A DNA stretch of 64,000 bases, taken from contig OY294071.1 in the NCBI GenBank assembly GCA_958510875.1, forward strand, positions 34,688,581 to 34,752,580, written 5' to 3'. The position numbers and the translations under genes were made by a program. Below, one piece after another: positions 43,850 through 54,611 of this stretch (its first letter is position 1; each line of letters opens with the position of its first letter). The stretch comes from Endomychus coccineus (taxonomy: Eukaryota; Arthropoda; Insecta; Coleoptera; Endomychidae). Under the pieces are notes generated by a model. The model saw nothing but the letters and a program-made list of their open reading frames with translations. It searched no databases and was not told the DNA's origin.

Positions 43850-45135
43850 GTTTTCAGGCTATTTGAATGCTTAGTAAAGTACCTCGGGATTATCCTTGAA
43901 GCTGAACTAAGCTTGCATCCTTTTCGGTATGCAAGAGTGCCTTCGCAAGCACATGGTGTCTACGGCTGCGGGTTCTGCACTGATCTACACGGCCAAGATC
44001 TGAAAAATCATAACCTACGAATCCATTGTGTGGTAGCCGGCGATAGAAACGGTTCTGTCCTATCTAGCGCTGGACAGGGCACAGCGACTTGTCTGCGTAG
44101 GGATAACGAGGGTTATGAGGACCGCCTCCCATTAGGGCTCTGAAGGTTCGGATGGGGATAGGCCCACTACAACTCTACATCAAAATAGTGGCTGCGGGTA
44201 CTGCGTATCGGCTTGCTGGCTTGTGCCAGTGGGTCGGTGAATCCGTGCCTCGGGGCCATGGCAAAATCTGGGATTGCTACTGAAAGCCATCTAATCATAT
44301 GACTGAAAGAGGATGCAATAGCGCCAGACGCCCTCATAACCTAGAGGACAGACTGGAAGAATTAGGATTCCGGACCACTTTCGTTCACACAAGGGTGCAA
44401 GGCTGGCTAGTGTAGCGGAGCCGGAGTCTACTCGTACTTATTCAGGGTGGAACTTTCAGTTTCCCTAGGTGCTCACGTAAACGTTCTCCAGGTCGAGGTC
44501 CTGTACCCTGGAGATAGGTGGATTGATATTTGCTGCTCGCCCGTATAACAACCTCTAGGCTGCTTTCGAAGTGCAGAAAGAAACTCGCTGGATTAGTCAA
44601 GAGGAACAAACTTCAGCTAATATGGGTACTTTCCCACTGTTATGTGAAAGGAAACGATGTGACCGATGAATTGCCCAAACAGGGTTCCATTGGTACCTGG
44701 CCCCGATTGAACGATCGGAATCTCCTTGACCACCGAGCTCTATGCCCTCAGAAAGCTACTAGATAGACAGTGGGTTTCGGTTTGGCGTACTGCCCCCGGT
44801 ATGAGGCACGCGAAACTTCACTTTGCTGATTTCTCGCCCAAACGCTCGAAAAACCTTGTCTCTATGAGCAATAGGGGCATCAAACGGACGGCAAGACTTC
44901 TTACAGGCCACTGTCATCTGAATAGACGTCTACATTCACAGGTTGTGTTAAATGCAAAGAGGTATACGAAACTGCCTCTTATATTCTAGTAGATGAAAGA
45001 TGCAGAATAATAGCATTTGGCGCTGTCTTAGGCCTGGTGAACTGATATTTCTTTCAGGGGGCGTACGATGGACCCAATCAAGTGATCTGAGTGCTCAGGA
45101 CATGTCCGCCCTCGCTTTGATAGATTGATTGATGG
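43850..45135 (+). pseudogene. LINE-B 3' half: RT thumb, RNase H, tail
   Basis: KYLGIILEAELSL (43875) is the thumb entry. GLAFTYLLRVELSVSLGAHV-like broken frames near 44420-44500 are the RNase H start. KLQLIWVLSHCYVKGNDVTD at 44600-44665 corresponds to QLVWVPAHSGVRGNEVAD in the copy at 42285, with catalytic-motif changes. GIKRTARLLTGHCHLNRRLH at 44875-44935 is the tail. The UTR with GGGGGCGTACGATGGACCCA and a (GATT)n end near 45110-45130 closes it. Same family and orientation as the copy at 42285, more diverged. Confidence 0.8.
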
Positions 45136-45139
45136 AGGG

Positions 45140-45945
45140 TGAATCTGTGAAAAATCTCCATTTACACTCCACCTGAGGTGAAGGAAGGGAATACTTTGAA
45201 ATATTAATGCAGATTTTTATAGATCATGAAAAATGAAGTAGGTTTTACTGGAAGATTTTTTTTTAATTTTTAATTGACTTATTGACTTATAGACCAACCA
45301 ATTTGAAGTTGTTTAATGATTATTTAGAGCTCTCATGTAAGGACAGATCAGTGAGAATCCAAGTAAATTGAATCACATATTTACATATTAGAGATGTTAG
45401 TTAGTATACGTAACTACAATATGGACAATTCAATGAATTTTGGATACACTGCAACTAATTAGTTAAATGACAAATAGAGAATAAAATACTAATTTCAACA
45501 TGCGTTGTTATTTGTTATCATTAAAGTCTGAATTTGTGTTTATTCAATCGATGATTCAATATAAATAAATTGACGGGTAGTAAATGTCGAAGTCTAGAAC
45601 TGATGATTAGTTAGTTTATCGAACTAAGGCCTCCAATATCACAATCCATCAAACCCTACCATAAAACACACTATAATTTAACAGTATGAATAAGTCAGTT
45701 AAAAATATTTTGAGGCATTGTGATAATAAAATGTTGTAATTCTCCTTCAAACGAATACATGTGAAAGGTATTACTTTGAGAAGAACGTACATTTATCTAT
45801 CAATTGTATATCAGGTATGGATTATTATATTTGAATTTTGGAGTGCAAGCATAAGCTACCGTAATATTTCTGAAATGTATTCGGTATGATCGAGCTTTCC
45901 CTTTTCTGAGGATGACGACCTTTCAGAATATTCTACTTTATTGGG
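45140..45945. other. No gene recognised
   Basis: AT-rich spacer between LINE-B and the PLE-3 ends. Confidence 0.35.
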
Positions 45946-45950
45946 ATTAT

Positions 45951-46240
45951 TATGAGAAACTTTCGGCTACCAAGTAGCCATCATCAGAGTAAATTGAATT
46001 AGAAATCAAAATGTGCCGGAATTAAATAAATTGCTTTTTCGTTTATAAATTTCCATCTCTTGTCTGTACTGTTTTTTAAAATTGTTGAGCTTTCTTGGGA
46101 CATGGTGTGACCTGTATTCAAAATATGTTCTGCTAACGCTGATATTTCACCATTATTATTCTTTATATGGGCAAAATGTTCCTTATACCAAATTGAAATG
46201 TTCCTTTTAGTTTGACCCACATATAATTTCGAACTTTACT
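45951..46240 (-). pseudogene. Penelope-like element PLE-3, C-terminus and 3' end
   Basis: The minus frame 46220-45999 reads MGQTKRNISIWYKEHFAHIK, then SALAEHILNTGHTM and IPAHFDF before the stop. GQTKRN and LAEHILNTGH are the second half of the GIY-YIG nuclease as found in PLEs. The first, GIY-like strand lies just upstream and is broken. After the stop comes a hammerhead-like core: CTGATGA (45987-45981), stem GGCTAC/GTAGCC, GAAA (45964-45961). A plus-strand copy of the same 3' end follows immediately. Confidence 0.8.
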
Positions 46241-46560
46241 AGCAATCGAATTTGTATATCCCGAATTTGTCGAAGTGGGAAACTTTATCACATTTCTCAA
46301 GAAAGTTTAACACTTTTAAAACACAGTACAGACAAATATCTGGGTAATTTAGAAGGGATGGAAATGTATAAGCAAAAAATCAATTCATCAAATTCTGACT
46401 CATATCCAGCTGAGTGTAACCCCTTGCTTACATTATTATCCCCAAAATTTGAACCGGCACATTTTGATTTGTAGTTTAGTTTACTCTGATGATGGCTACT
46501 TAATAGCAGAAAAGTCCTCAGTACTTTAACAATATTTTTAGTGGATTATGGTGATTATTT
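46241..46560 (+). pseudogene. Penelope-like element PLE-3, opposite copy of the 3' end
   Basis: Broken coding sequence ends at EPAHFDL and a stop near 46472, equivalent to IPAHFDF on the minus copy. The same terminal motif follows: CTGATGA at 46486-46492, stem GCTA/TAGC, GAAA at 46509-46512. Two 3' ends of one family therefore point away from each other within 600 bp. A third copy of the end is at 58670-58930, minus strand. Confidence 0.75.
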
Positions 46561-46814
46561 CTTATCTACAGTGTTATAATATATCTACAGTATGAACTCT
46601 TTATAGCGTATTCATAATTTATCTAGTTCAATACGAGACATCAATAATTGTATGTTCATGATTACGTGTATTAGAATTCCATATCAAACTTCGATTACTT
46701 TGAATTCATGGTTTTTTGGTAAATTCATATGTATAGGGTGTTATCCGTACATCACAGGCTTCTTGATACATATTCATATACTTAAAACATTATTGTGTAC
46801 GTGGGCATTTTTTA

Positions 46815-46960
46815 TTGAAATTAATGCGATAAGAACGCTTTGTGCTTGAAGTTTCAAGAAATCCGGTTTTAGACATTGATGCGTCTATAATATCTGATTA
46901 TAGGGCTGTCATGGATCGCCCTATAATACTGATTGGTAGGGCTGACAGTGTCGCCCTATA
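46815..46960. repeat. PLE-4 terminal-repeat trace and two small hairpins
   Basis: 46822-46890 (GCGATAAGAACGCTTTGTGC, then TTTTAGACAT) resembles the terminal repeat of the element at 52088-53495. Next to it are two hairpins: ATTATAGGGC (46897-46906) with GCCCTATAAT (46918-46927), and TAGGGC (46937-46942) with GCCCTA (46953-46958). Confidence 0.5.
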
Positions 46961-47733
46961 ACGTCTCATCAGTTAGCAGGTTCGGTGCTGTGTTATGATA
47001 AAAGTATCATGTGGAAGGTGTGGAAGGGGTAGATGGTTGGAATCACAGCACTTACGAAATGTTATGTATCGGTTTAATATTCACTACATAGTGCTAACAC
47101 TAATAACTTACAACTATCACAGATAGCTGATTTAGTTATGATATAACTACCGACTATATGACTCTATCTACGACTTCGACTTAGGACTTAAATATCTATT
47201 CTCAAAGGAGAATCCTTGTTCCTCTCCTAATAGTTGACATTCATGTTATGCACTCAGGGTCACAACCTCGTCGACACGTTATTCATAATGATTAAAGTGA
47301 CGCAAATATGAAGAAAAAAAAGTAGGAAATATGATTATATATATGAAACAAATTCAGTTGAAATATGAAAGAAAATATTTAAATATGAAATTATTTAAAA
47401 ACATTAGATTGAAAGCACTTTGATAATGACGGTTGCTTTTTTCCTTCAGATATCACTTTGTTTCGTTTAGCCTCATGGGATGCAGTTTTAACATGCTGCT
47501 ATTAGAAACCTTTTCTCAGATGTAACCTACAAAGACGAAATACCATATGTAGAGCAAATTTTTCAAATAGGTACCTAACATCTTTGACAAACCAATTCAT
47601 ACAGTGGCTATCACCTATTTGGCACAGGGTGTAAAAAAACTTAAGTTTTCTTCCACATTATACGAGCCCCTCTATATTTTAAAACATGGAGATTTAATTT
47701 AATTTGTTTGTAACTTCTCAAATCATATTGAAC
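46961..47733. other. No gene recognised
   Basis: AT-rich DNA before the MITE. No motif. Confidence 0.35.
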
Positions 47734-47735
47734 TA

Positions 47736-48103
47736 CAGGGTGGGGTAAACCTAGGTCGTAGTTCTATAACTCCATTGAAATAAAACTTAACAATTTTTTT
47801 AAATAAAACTGGTCAATGGTGGACGAAAACACGTATTCTATAATTATTTTCATGTATACAGGATAACCCAATAATAAATTATGCAAATATAACCTACTTT
47901 TTCATAAATTATTAGATGACCAACTTTTTTAATTTTTTTGGAGCCGTTATAATTACTGCTACGTAACCCTGAAATACGAATTGTAAGAAAAAATTTCTTA
48001 GAATATGTGCTTTTATCCACCATTGACCGGTTTCATTCAAAAAAATTGTTTACTTTTGTTTCGAAGGAGTTATGGGACTACGATCAAAGTTTGCCCCACC
48101 CTG
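47736..48103. mobile_element. 368-bp MITE with long terminal inverted repeats and TA target duplication
   Basis: Starts CAGGGTGGGG and ends CCCCACCCTG, flanked by TA on both sides (47734-47735, 48104-48105). The inverted repeats extend about 115 bp with moderate divergence; for example GGTCAATGGTGGA on the left answers TCCACCATTGACC on the right. No coding. The TA duplication points to mobilisation by a Tc1/mariner-type transposase. Confidence 0.85.
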
Positions 48104-48105
48104 TA

Positions 48106-48780
48106 TGCCAGAGGCAAGGAACACTCTTTATACCGAAAAATCCTAATATTTGAAATCTTAAAAAGTTACGTAAAATACACCTTGTGCATATTTAATAAAC
48201 CCTCTTCATGACACACCTTGTATAGCTTGTTTTATAGAAAATTGTCGGCACAACTTAAAGAAAACTTTTAATAATTATACCCCTCCTCGTGCCCTTAGTT
48301 TGGCAACAAATAAATGGACCCTAACGGTGTCGGGTGATTAATTCTTAGTACCTACTTCCGGATTAAGTGAATATTTTAAACATCAACAATGTTATTGGAA
48401 TTTACCAGTTATTGTCCTTTTCTTAAAATTATACCTGCTACATGCAAAACCAGTCAAGCAACACTAATTGAGAGCTTTTAAATTTACTCTACTCGCAAGA
48501 ATAATAAAATGTTTTGGTTAAATGGTATAGGAAGGAATTGTTTGTAAAATTGTTACAGATATGCTAAAAATTAAAAAATAGTTGAAAATATGAAAAATTT
48601 GGAAAAATTTCATATAATATGAAAAATATGCGAAATATGAAAATTTCATAAATGCCTCACTTTAATAATGATATATGGAATATAGCACATATATGTTGTA
48701 TGTTTATAAACAATAAACATACACATGACATAAGAAAATAGAATATCGTAAGTTATCTAATTTAGAATGAATCTCCGGGA
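48106..48780. other. No gene recognised
   Basis: AT-rich DNA between the MITE and the solo PLE terminal repeat. Confidence 0.35.
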
Positions 48781-48784
48781 TGTC

Positions 48785-48905
48785 ACTGATTCTGATGATG
48801 GTCGGGAGACCAAAACGTACGTAAAGATGAAAATAATAAGCATATGTGTTAGTGTGACCTATTTCCCGTGAATTTATATATAATTCATACTTGGGTCAAG
48901 AATCA
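48785..48905 (+). mobile_element. Solo PLE-4 terminal repeat with hammerhead-like core
   Basis: Matches the arms of the element at 52088-53495 (ACGTACGTAAAGA, GTGACCTATTTCCCGTGAAT, AATTCATACTTGGGTCAAGA). It includes CTGATGA (48792-48798), the stem GGTC/GACC and AAAAC in place of GAAAC. No coding sequence is attached. Confidence 0.7.
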
Positions 48906-49865
48906 TTTATTATTATAACAGTTATCGTGTGTTTGTAGGATTAGTTCGTGTTTCCCCATCTCCAGTTAATTTATAATGGATTTGCTCTGAGTGAATGCCG
49001 AACGAAACTATAAAGCTTATAAATGAGTATCTTCCATACTGATAGGATGTGCAGATATTTTACTCTCAGTCTATATTTTCTATTTAACAGTTTCGAGCCT
49101 AAATAGATATATTGTTGCGGAGCGTCGCTAATGAACTGTGAAGCACAAATGAGCTGTAAAAGTAGTGTCATCTAGTATTCATCAGGAGTCTGCTCTAGTA
49201 TTAATCCCCCTGGATGATAAACTATACGTGCTTGCGTAGCGGTATTCCCTGTCATTTTCAACATGGGTTATTATCTATTCCTTCGGGACTTCGCTAAACG
49301 TGATAAACATTATTTACCTCAACCTAGTAATATTATGGTGCTTTTATGTAACGAAATGGAATAGAAGCTGGTGTTTGAAGCTCATCTGGTGATAAAATAT
49401 CGTTAATTCAATCTGAAATCTTTGAAATTAATCATGATAATTCGCACTGTATTTAATTATATTTATTAGTTGTTTTTCGGAATAGGACGTGATATAATTC
49501 CCAAAAACGAATACATTACTATGAAATACTGCACTAATTTACACTCTAATAACAATATATTTTCACGAAACAATGGCGTAACTATCCCTTCCGGGGCTCC
49601 GGGTCATTGTCCTATTAGGGGCCCCATCTGAAAATTGTTTGCCAAGCAAAAAAAAAGAAAGAATTTGGGAAAACCTTACTTTTAACAAACTTGGATAACT
49701 TTTCACTAGCCTCATTAATTATTAATGTTCCGACAAAATATTAATCTAATTTCCTAGTCCCTTAGTCTATGTCATTAAAAATATATTTTGAATTGTAAAA
49801 TTGAAATCAAGATATCAAATACATAATTTTCCTATTGTGTAAGTTGACACTTCAAATTTATGGGT
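48906..49865. other. No gene recognised
   Basis: AT-rich spacer with no coding signal. Confidence 0.35.
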
Positions 49866-49869
49866 AACT

Positions 49870-50740
49870 GATGTTTTGAGGTTACTTTTAGAACTGCATA
49901 CTGTCTTGGCATCAATTTTGTTTCCGGTCCATATGAGAGATCTGCTGGAAGTGAGGACCTGTCCCGCCCAGAGCTTTGCAGATGATGGTACACTTCATAC
50001 CGCTTTCTCATCTAGAACCCCTATATCATCCAATGAAGTCAGACGAGAGAGACAGAGACAGGTTGACGCAAATAATGGAGATCTGGCAAAGATTTTGAAA
50101 TGGGAATCTGATAGCCTAGTAGAGTTTAAAGCATCCAAAACTCAATCTTGCGTCTTCTCCAGGAAGGCGGATCCTACAATCCCTAATGTGATGATGTCAG
50201 ATGCAACTATTCCTATGAAGTCCTCTATATCTATGCTCGAAATCACCACCAACAATCACCCTCCCATGGGATGATCATGTGAGGTGAGTTGCGAAAACCG
50301 TTTCACTAAAACTTGATTTTCTATTCCGTGCCAACAGCTACTTCACATCCAAGCAGCTCCTCATAATTTACAAAGCACAGATTTGACCTGTCCTGAAGCT
50401 GAAGCTCTTGGATTATATCCAGAATAGAGCTATTGGTCTAATAGATGATGCCATACTTACAGTATCATTGACATAGATTCTCTAGAACATTTCAGAAAGG
50501 TGGGCGATCTCTCCCTTTTTTATAGATATTTCCATGGTCAATTGCTCATCAGAAATCTCGTCTGTTTTTCCACCACGAGAGATTCACGGTAGGCGGACTA
50601 GGCCCAAACAAAAGTGAGGTCTTTCCCTATGCCTATAACCTTCAAACCTCCAAGAAATATTCCACCGCTGGCTCACACGATGTTATTCGAACATTATAGG
50701 ATTTCGTCTAGTGTAGTCAGTATAAAAGAAGCACCACGTA
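49870..50740 (+). pseudogene. LINE-A reverse transcriptase C-terminal half, best copy
   Basis: A 132-codon frame (49876-50274) with VHMRDLLEVRTCP, the intact catalytic block SFADDGTLHTAF, then ILKWESDSLVEFKASKTQSC. After frame changes come the thumb (NSYFTSKQLLIIYKAQI in broken form), the C-terminal block near 50500-50680, and a 3' end near ATTATAGGATTTCGTCTAGT shared with copy 1. It is truncated at the 5' end, before the palm. LINE-A lacks the RNase H and C-terminal zinc finger of LINE-B. Confidence 0.85.
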
Positions 50741-51160
50741 AAGCAGTTTTCATACTTTTAGCGGGAAAAAAATTGAATGAATATGGGTCAAAAATGGCCC
50801 CTAAGGGAACTACGGCCTCTTTGAAAGGGACTGAAGATGATATTTTCAGAATATTCCCGAAACGAATTCTATACAAGAACTAAACTTTCTATGCACAATG
50901 CATTGAAGGTAAAATAATTTCAGAATTTCATTCAGGAGTGTGTAAAACAGCGTGGGGCTCCGTTAAATTATACTCCAACTTTTTTGTATGCACATTTTTT
51001 GACGATTTAGTCTCGTAATATTTTGCTTCCAAGCAGTGCGCACTTGAATTTTTTACTTTTGAGAATCAATCAATTAAATGATGATGATGATAATGCCTAA
51101 AAGAAATGCTGGCATCATTTTTTCAGTGCTGCTTTCAAGCATAAACCCTCTAGTAAGTAC
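50741..51160. other. No gene recognised
   Basis: Spacer with an open plus frame at 50614-50883 that lies partly in LINE-A UTR. No motif. Confidence 0.35.
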
Positions 51161-51164
51161 AGTA

Positions 51165-51475
51165 CAGTAAGTCGGAGTCATAGTTCGACCGCTATGTAGA
51201 AACCAACATTGTCCGGAAGAGCCGAAAGGAGAACCGACTTTCACATGTCCTATAAAGAGCGCGGGCCGCAGGGTGTCTAGTTACGCAAGCTCGATTCTTT
51301 CTCTACAATCTACAATTAGCTCACCGACAGTGCACTACTCAATACCTTGAAAACGGCTTAAGGTAAGACTGAATTTTTATTCCACTAAATTTCGAACATC
51401 ATATCTAGCTTGGGGTAAAATTTGACTGGATTGCATCTACCATATGGCCACTACACGAGAACATGCATTTGCCGA
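51165..51475. repeat. Dispersed repeat family R, second locus
   Basis: Shares GCTATGTAGAAACCAACA, GAGCCGAAAGGAG, TGTCTAGTTACGC and AAAACGGCTTAAGGTA with 32480-33310, in the same order as one unit there. Confidence 0.7.
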
Positions 51476-51479
51476 ATAA

Positions 51480-52085
51480 GCCTACTGAAATTCACATAGA
51501 TGTCAAAAAAACCACTTGAAAGGAGGCTACCTGAAAATATTTAGTTCCTACTTTAACTTCTCCGAAACGATTTGCAAAATTTATAATCCGTTCGACCAAT
51601 AGGAACGGCGCAACTATGTCTACAGTGGGTTACACACGAACATCTCAAAAATATTCTACTTCGATCCCGAAAGGCTTACACTTTGTGTAGTGAGGGAAGT
51701 TACAATCTGTATACAAAGCCAACCACTTTTGTATTGAAAGAACTTGGTTGTACTGGATATGATTACCATCAGCTTGTAGAGCAACCAGCTTCAATTGTAA
51801 TGAAATATTGTCGCACATTTACAGATCAATTATCAAATTGCTGCAGCATACTAATTCATTTACAGAAACAGCTATTCCTGTCCTTATTGACAACCAGATC
51901 AAGTACTTTGATTTATGTGATCTCAGTACAACAAGGTATTGTCTGAACTTATGCTTCGGAATTTCATTAATCATGGGCTTGGAAGCTCCTAATTTCTAGC
52001 TAACGGCAATTCCTCGAGGATACATTTGATAAGAGGGTCCTAATTCGAAAATCATTTGTTCTGATTGAATTTCTAGAGAATGTAC
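51480..52085. other. No assigned gene
   Basis: Open plus frames at 51683-51946 and 51808-51999 overlap in different phases. Neither carries a motif that I recognise. Confidence 0.3.
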
Positions 52086-52666
52086 TATAATATATAAATT
52101 CTCGGGAAATAGGTCACATTAACACTTATGCTTTATATTTTCTTTTTACGTACGTTTCGGTCTAACGACGTCATCAGAAGACTTATTATGTCTAAAGCTG
52201 GATTAATTAAAACTAATTGTAATACAGAAAGCGTCCTTATCGCACCAATTTCAATTAAAATGCCCACGTCGCCAAAACGAACAGAAACACGAATAATCGA
52301 AATGGTAACACCTCAATGTTATAATTATAAAATATCAAGAATCCACTGTTAAGCAGAACTTTTAAGAAATGCGTGTTCATGTCAACAAAGGTTGTGAACG
52401 ACTAGAAACGAGACCATTAATTTTAAGTATTCACTTTCAAACCAGATGTTAGATTTATTAGCTAATAGAAAAAGGTTTGTCAGCTACTGGAGATAAACTT
52501 GACATTCTACCAAAAATATACTTTTAACATTATAAAGAGGCATGTAGGAATTTGCAAGAGTTTTTATTTGATTAGGTTAGTATAAATGTGACTTAGAGTT
52601 TGAATATCTGTCCTATGATTTACAGATTTGGAGTCACGTTTTATTAGTTGAAATATTAACATTATT

Positions 52667-53110
52667 TTAATCGAATTGATGGTTATAATCAAAGCAGTGT
52701 TTAGCAAGGGCGGTGGAATTTTCTAAGTTTTTGTTCCTTGTGCTATACTTATGGCCATACATTCTTTTTTGTAAATATTGTTTAGAGATTCCAGTATAAG
52801 TCCCATCGCAATCTAAACAATTTAATTTGTATACTGTATGGGTTTGTTTATCTTCAGGTATTAAAGGTTTTAGATTTGAGAAATATTTTCCAAAACAGTT
52901 AGTAGGTTTCTCTGAGGTCTCCGGAATGCATGGTAAAGTTATATCATTGTCTATAATATCTTTTATGTTATTTATATATGAAGATCCATTATAGATTTTG
53001 TTTATTCTTTCTTTAATGATAGGATTGAAAAATGTTTTTGGGTAGCCATTCATTTCCAGTGTATTACGAACAATTTTTAAATTTTTGGGACGGTCCTCTG
53101 CGTGGGACAA
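52667..53110 (-). CDS. PLE-4 C-terminal 147 codons with GIY-YIG endonuclease
   Basis: Unbroken frame. Residues 1-35 are linker (KNLKIVRNTLEMNGYPKTFF). Residues 90-120 are the GIY-YIG core HTVYKLNCLDCDGTYTGISK with QYLQKRMYGHKY. The end STALAKHCFDYNHQF matches the LAxH...H block. The reverse transcriptase half is absent; the frame is already open at its first Met near the right-arm boundary. The family differs from PLE-1, PLE-2 and PLE-3. It cannot transpose alone. Confidence 0.8.
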   Translation of the reverse strand: MSHAEDRPKNLKIVRNTLEMNGYPKTFFNPIIKERINKIYNGSSYINNIKDIIDNDITLPCIPETSEKPTNCFGKYFSNLKPLIPEDKQTHTVYKLNCLDCDGTYTGISKQYLQKRMYGHKYSTRNKNLENSTALAKHCFDYNHQFD

Positions 53111-53402
53111 TTTAACAGCCCGATCTGTAAGCCTATTTATATTCTATTAGCTCATGAATCTAACATCTGGTTTGAAAGTGAAAACTTAAAATTAATGGTC
53201 TCGTTTCTAGTCGTTCACAACCTTTGTTGAACACGCATTTATTAAAAGTTCTGCTTAACAGTGGATTCTTGATATTTTATAATTATAACATTGAGGTGTT
53301 ACAATTTCGATTATTCGTGTTTCTGTTCGTTTCGGCGACGTGGGCAGTTTAATTGAAGTGTATTACAATTAGTTTTAAGTAATCCAGTTTTAGACATGAT
53401 AA

Positions 53403-53444
53403 GTCTTCTAATGATGGTCGTGAGACCGAAACGTACGTAAAGAC
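53403..53444 (+). ncRNA. Near-complete type I hammerhead-like motif
   Basis: Stem I GTCTT/AAGAC (53403-53407 with 53440-53444). Core CTAATGA (53408-53414), one unpaired T, stem II GGTC-GTGA-GACC, GAA (53428-53430), stem III ACG/CGT, and cleavage-position A after GT (GTA). The only core deviation is A for G5, which should abolish activity. The left-arm copy has the intact CTGATGA. Confidence 0.6.
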
Positions 53445-53654
53445 AAGAAAATATAAAGCATGTGACCTATTCCCCGAGAATTTATATATAATTCAAACCT
53501 GGGTCAAGAATCTTTATTAAAATGTACTATTGTAGATCTCATGTTTTCATGCTCTGATAATGTTTTTTTTTAAGATTCATGTACTGAGCTGCAAAAATTA
53601 TCTTTCAAATAAACACCACACTGAATAATACACTTTAGTAAAATCACATTTAGC

Positions 53655-54265
53655 ATGAATAATAGTGAATTTGATCGATGTAATCGATTCTCTCATGGAT
53701 GAGAAATTCGATTCTAGCATTAGTTTTCACCTCAGATGCTGAAGAAACATGTTTCAGAGTTCCGAAACCATGAAATTTGGCCATCCCTTAGATAAATACA
53801 CTATAAAATCACATTTAACATGAATAAGACACCCGAAATTGGTATCCAAAACCTTCTGAGATCAGATAGAACAAGTTCCATCAGTTACATGAACCTTCGC
53901 GAATTTTCCCATTTTTCCAAACTTCATAAGGGGTAAGTATGGAAAAATAGTGAATTTGATCGATGTCATCGATTCCGGTATAACTGCGTCAAAATACGCT
54001 CTCATGGATGAGAAATTCGATTCTACCATTAGTTTTCACCTCAGATGCTGAGGAAACATGTTTCAGCGTTCCGAAACCACGAATTTTGGCCATCCCTTAG
54101 ATAAATACACTATAAAACCACATTCAACATGAATAATACACCAAAAATTGGTATTCAGAACCTTCTGAGATCAGATAGAACAAATTCCATCAGTTACATG
54201 AACCTTCGAGAATTTTCGCATTTTGCCAAATTTTCAGAATTTGATCGGTTTCATCGATCACATTA
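53655..54265. repeat. 309-bp tandem repeat, two units plus a start of a third
   Basis: CTCTCATGGATGAG recurs at 53690 and 53999, and GATAAATACACTATAAAA at 53791 and 54100, both 309 bp apart. The partial third unit begins near 54238 (GAATTTGATCGGTTTCATCG). Non-coding, satellite-like. Confidence 0.85.
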
Positions 54266-54269
54266 GATG

Positions 54270-54611
54270 ATCTAATTTACCTTACCATAGCCAAGTAGTT
54301 TCTCCTCACACCTGTAGGTGGCAAGTATCTTGGCCTGATTGTGTAGAGATCCCCCATTTGCATGGGGGTACGCATCAATATATCTAGCACTTCATGAGTC
54401 TGCTTCGACTTTTGTCTATGTTACACCCGTATACCAAATTGTGCCGTGCTTAGAAGTATGGCCATTACCCCATTCCTCTCTCGACGGGATGATAACCCTG
54501 AAATTCTACTCTCCTCGAACCACAGGGCATTGATTATGTCTATCGTCAGTGATAGGGGTTGCATTCCCAGCAAGACCCCCAAAGCTGGCGTCGGTGTACT
54601 TTTCCTCGTGG
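54270..54611 (-). pseudogene. LINE-X RNase H start, right half of an interrupted LINE
   Basis: The minus frame reads EWGNGHTSKHGTIWYTGVT then KVEAD, the start of a LINE RNase H domain (pattern WYTDGSKTxxGxG; the catalytic D is lost by a frame change). It continues the element whose thumb lies at 56185-56460, now split by LINE-D2. Confidence 0.6.

Larger units (their letters stand above)
52088..53495 (-). mobile_element. Penelope-like element PLE-4 inside long inverted terminal repeats
   Basis: The left arm 52088-52470 and right arm 53142-53495 are inverted copies of one terminal repeat of about 350-380 bp; the right arm lacks about 25 bp. Each arm carries a hammerhead-like motif (52177-52155 minus, 53408-53431 plus). 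Between them, on the minus strand, lies the C-terminus of a PLE protein (52667-53110). Inverted placement of the terminal repeats around a truncated body is a known PLE insertion geometry. Confidence 0.8.

Noticed and set aside
50614..50883. Plus-strand open frame as a separate gene
   Set aside because: Its first third is LINE-A C-terminus and UTR in another frame; the rest has no motif.
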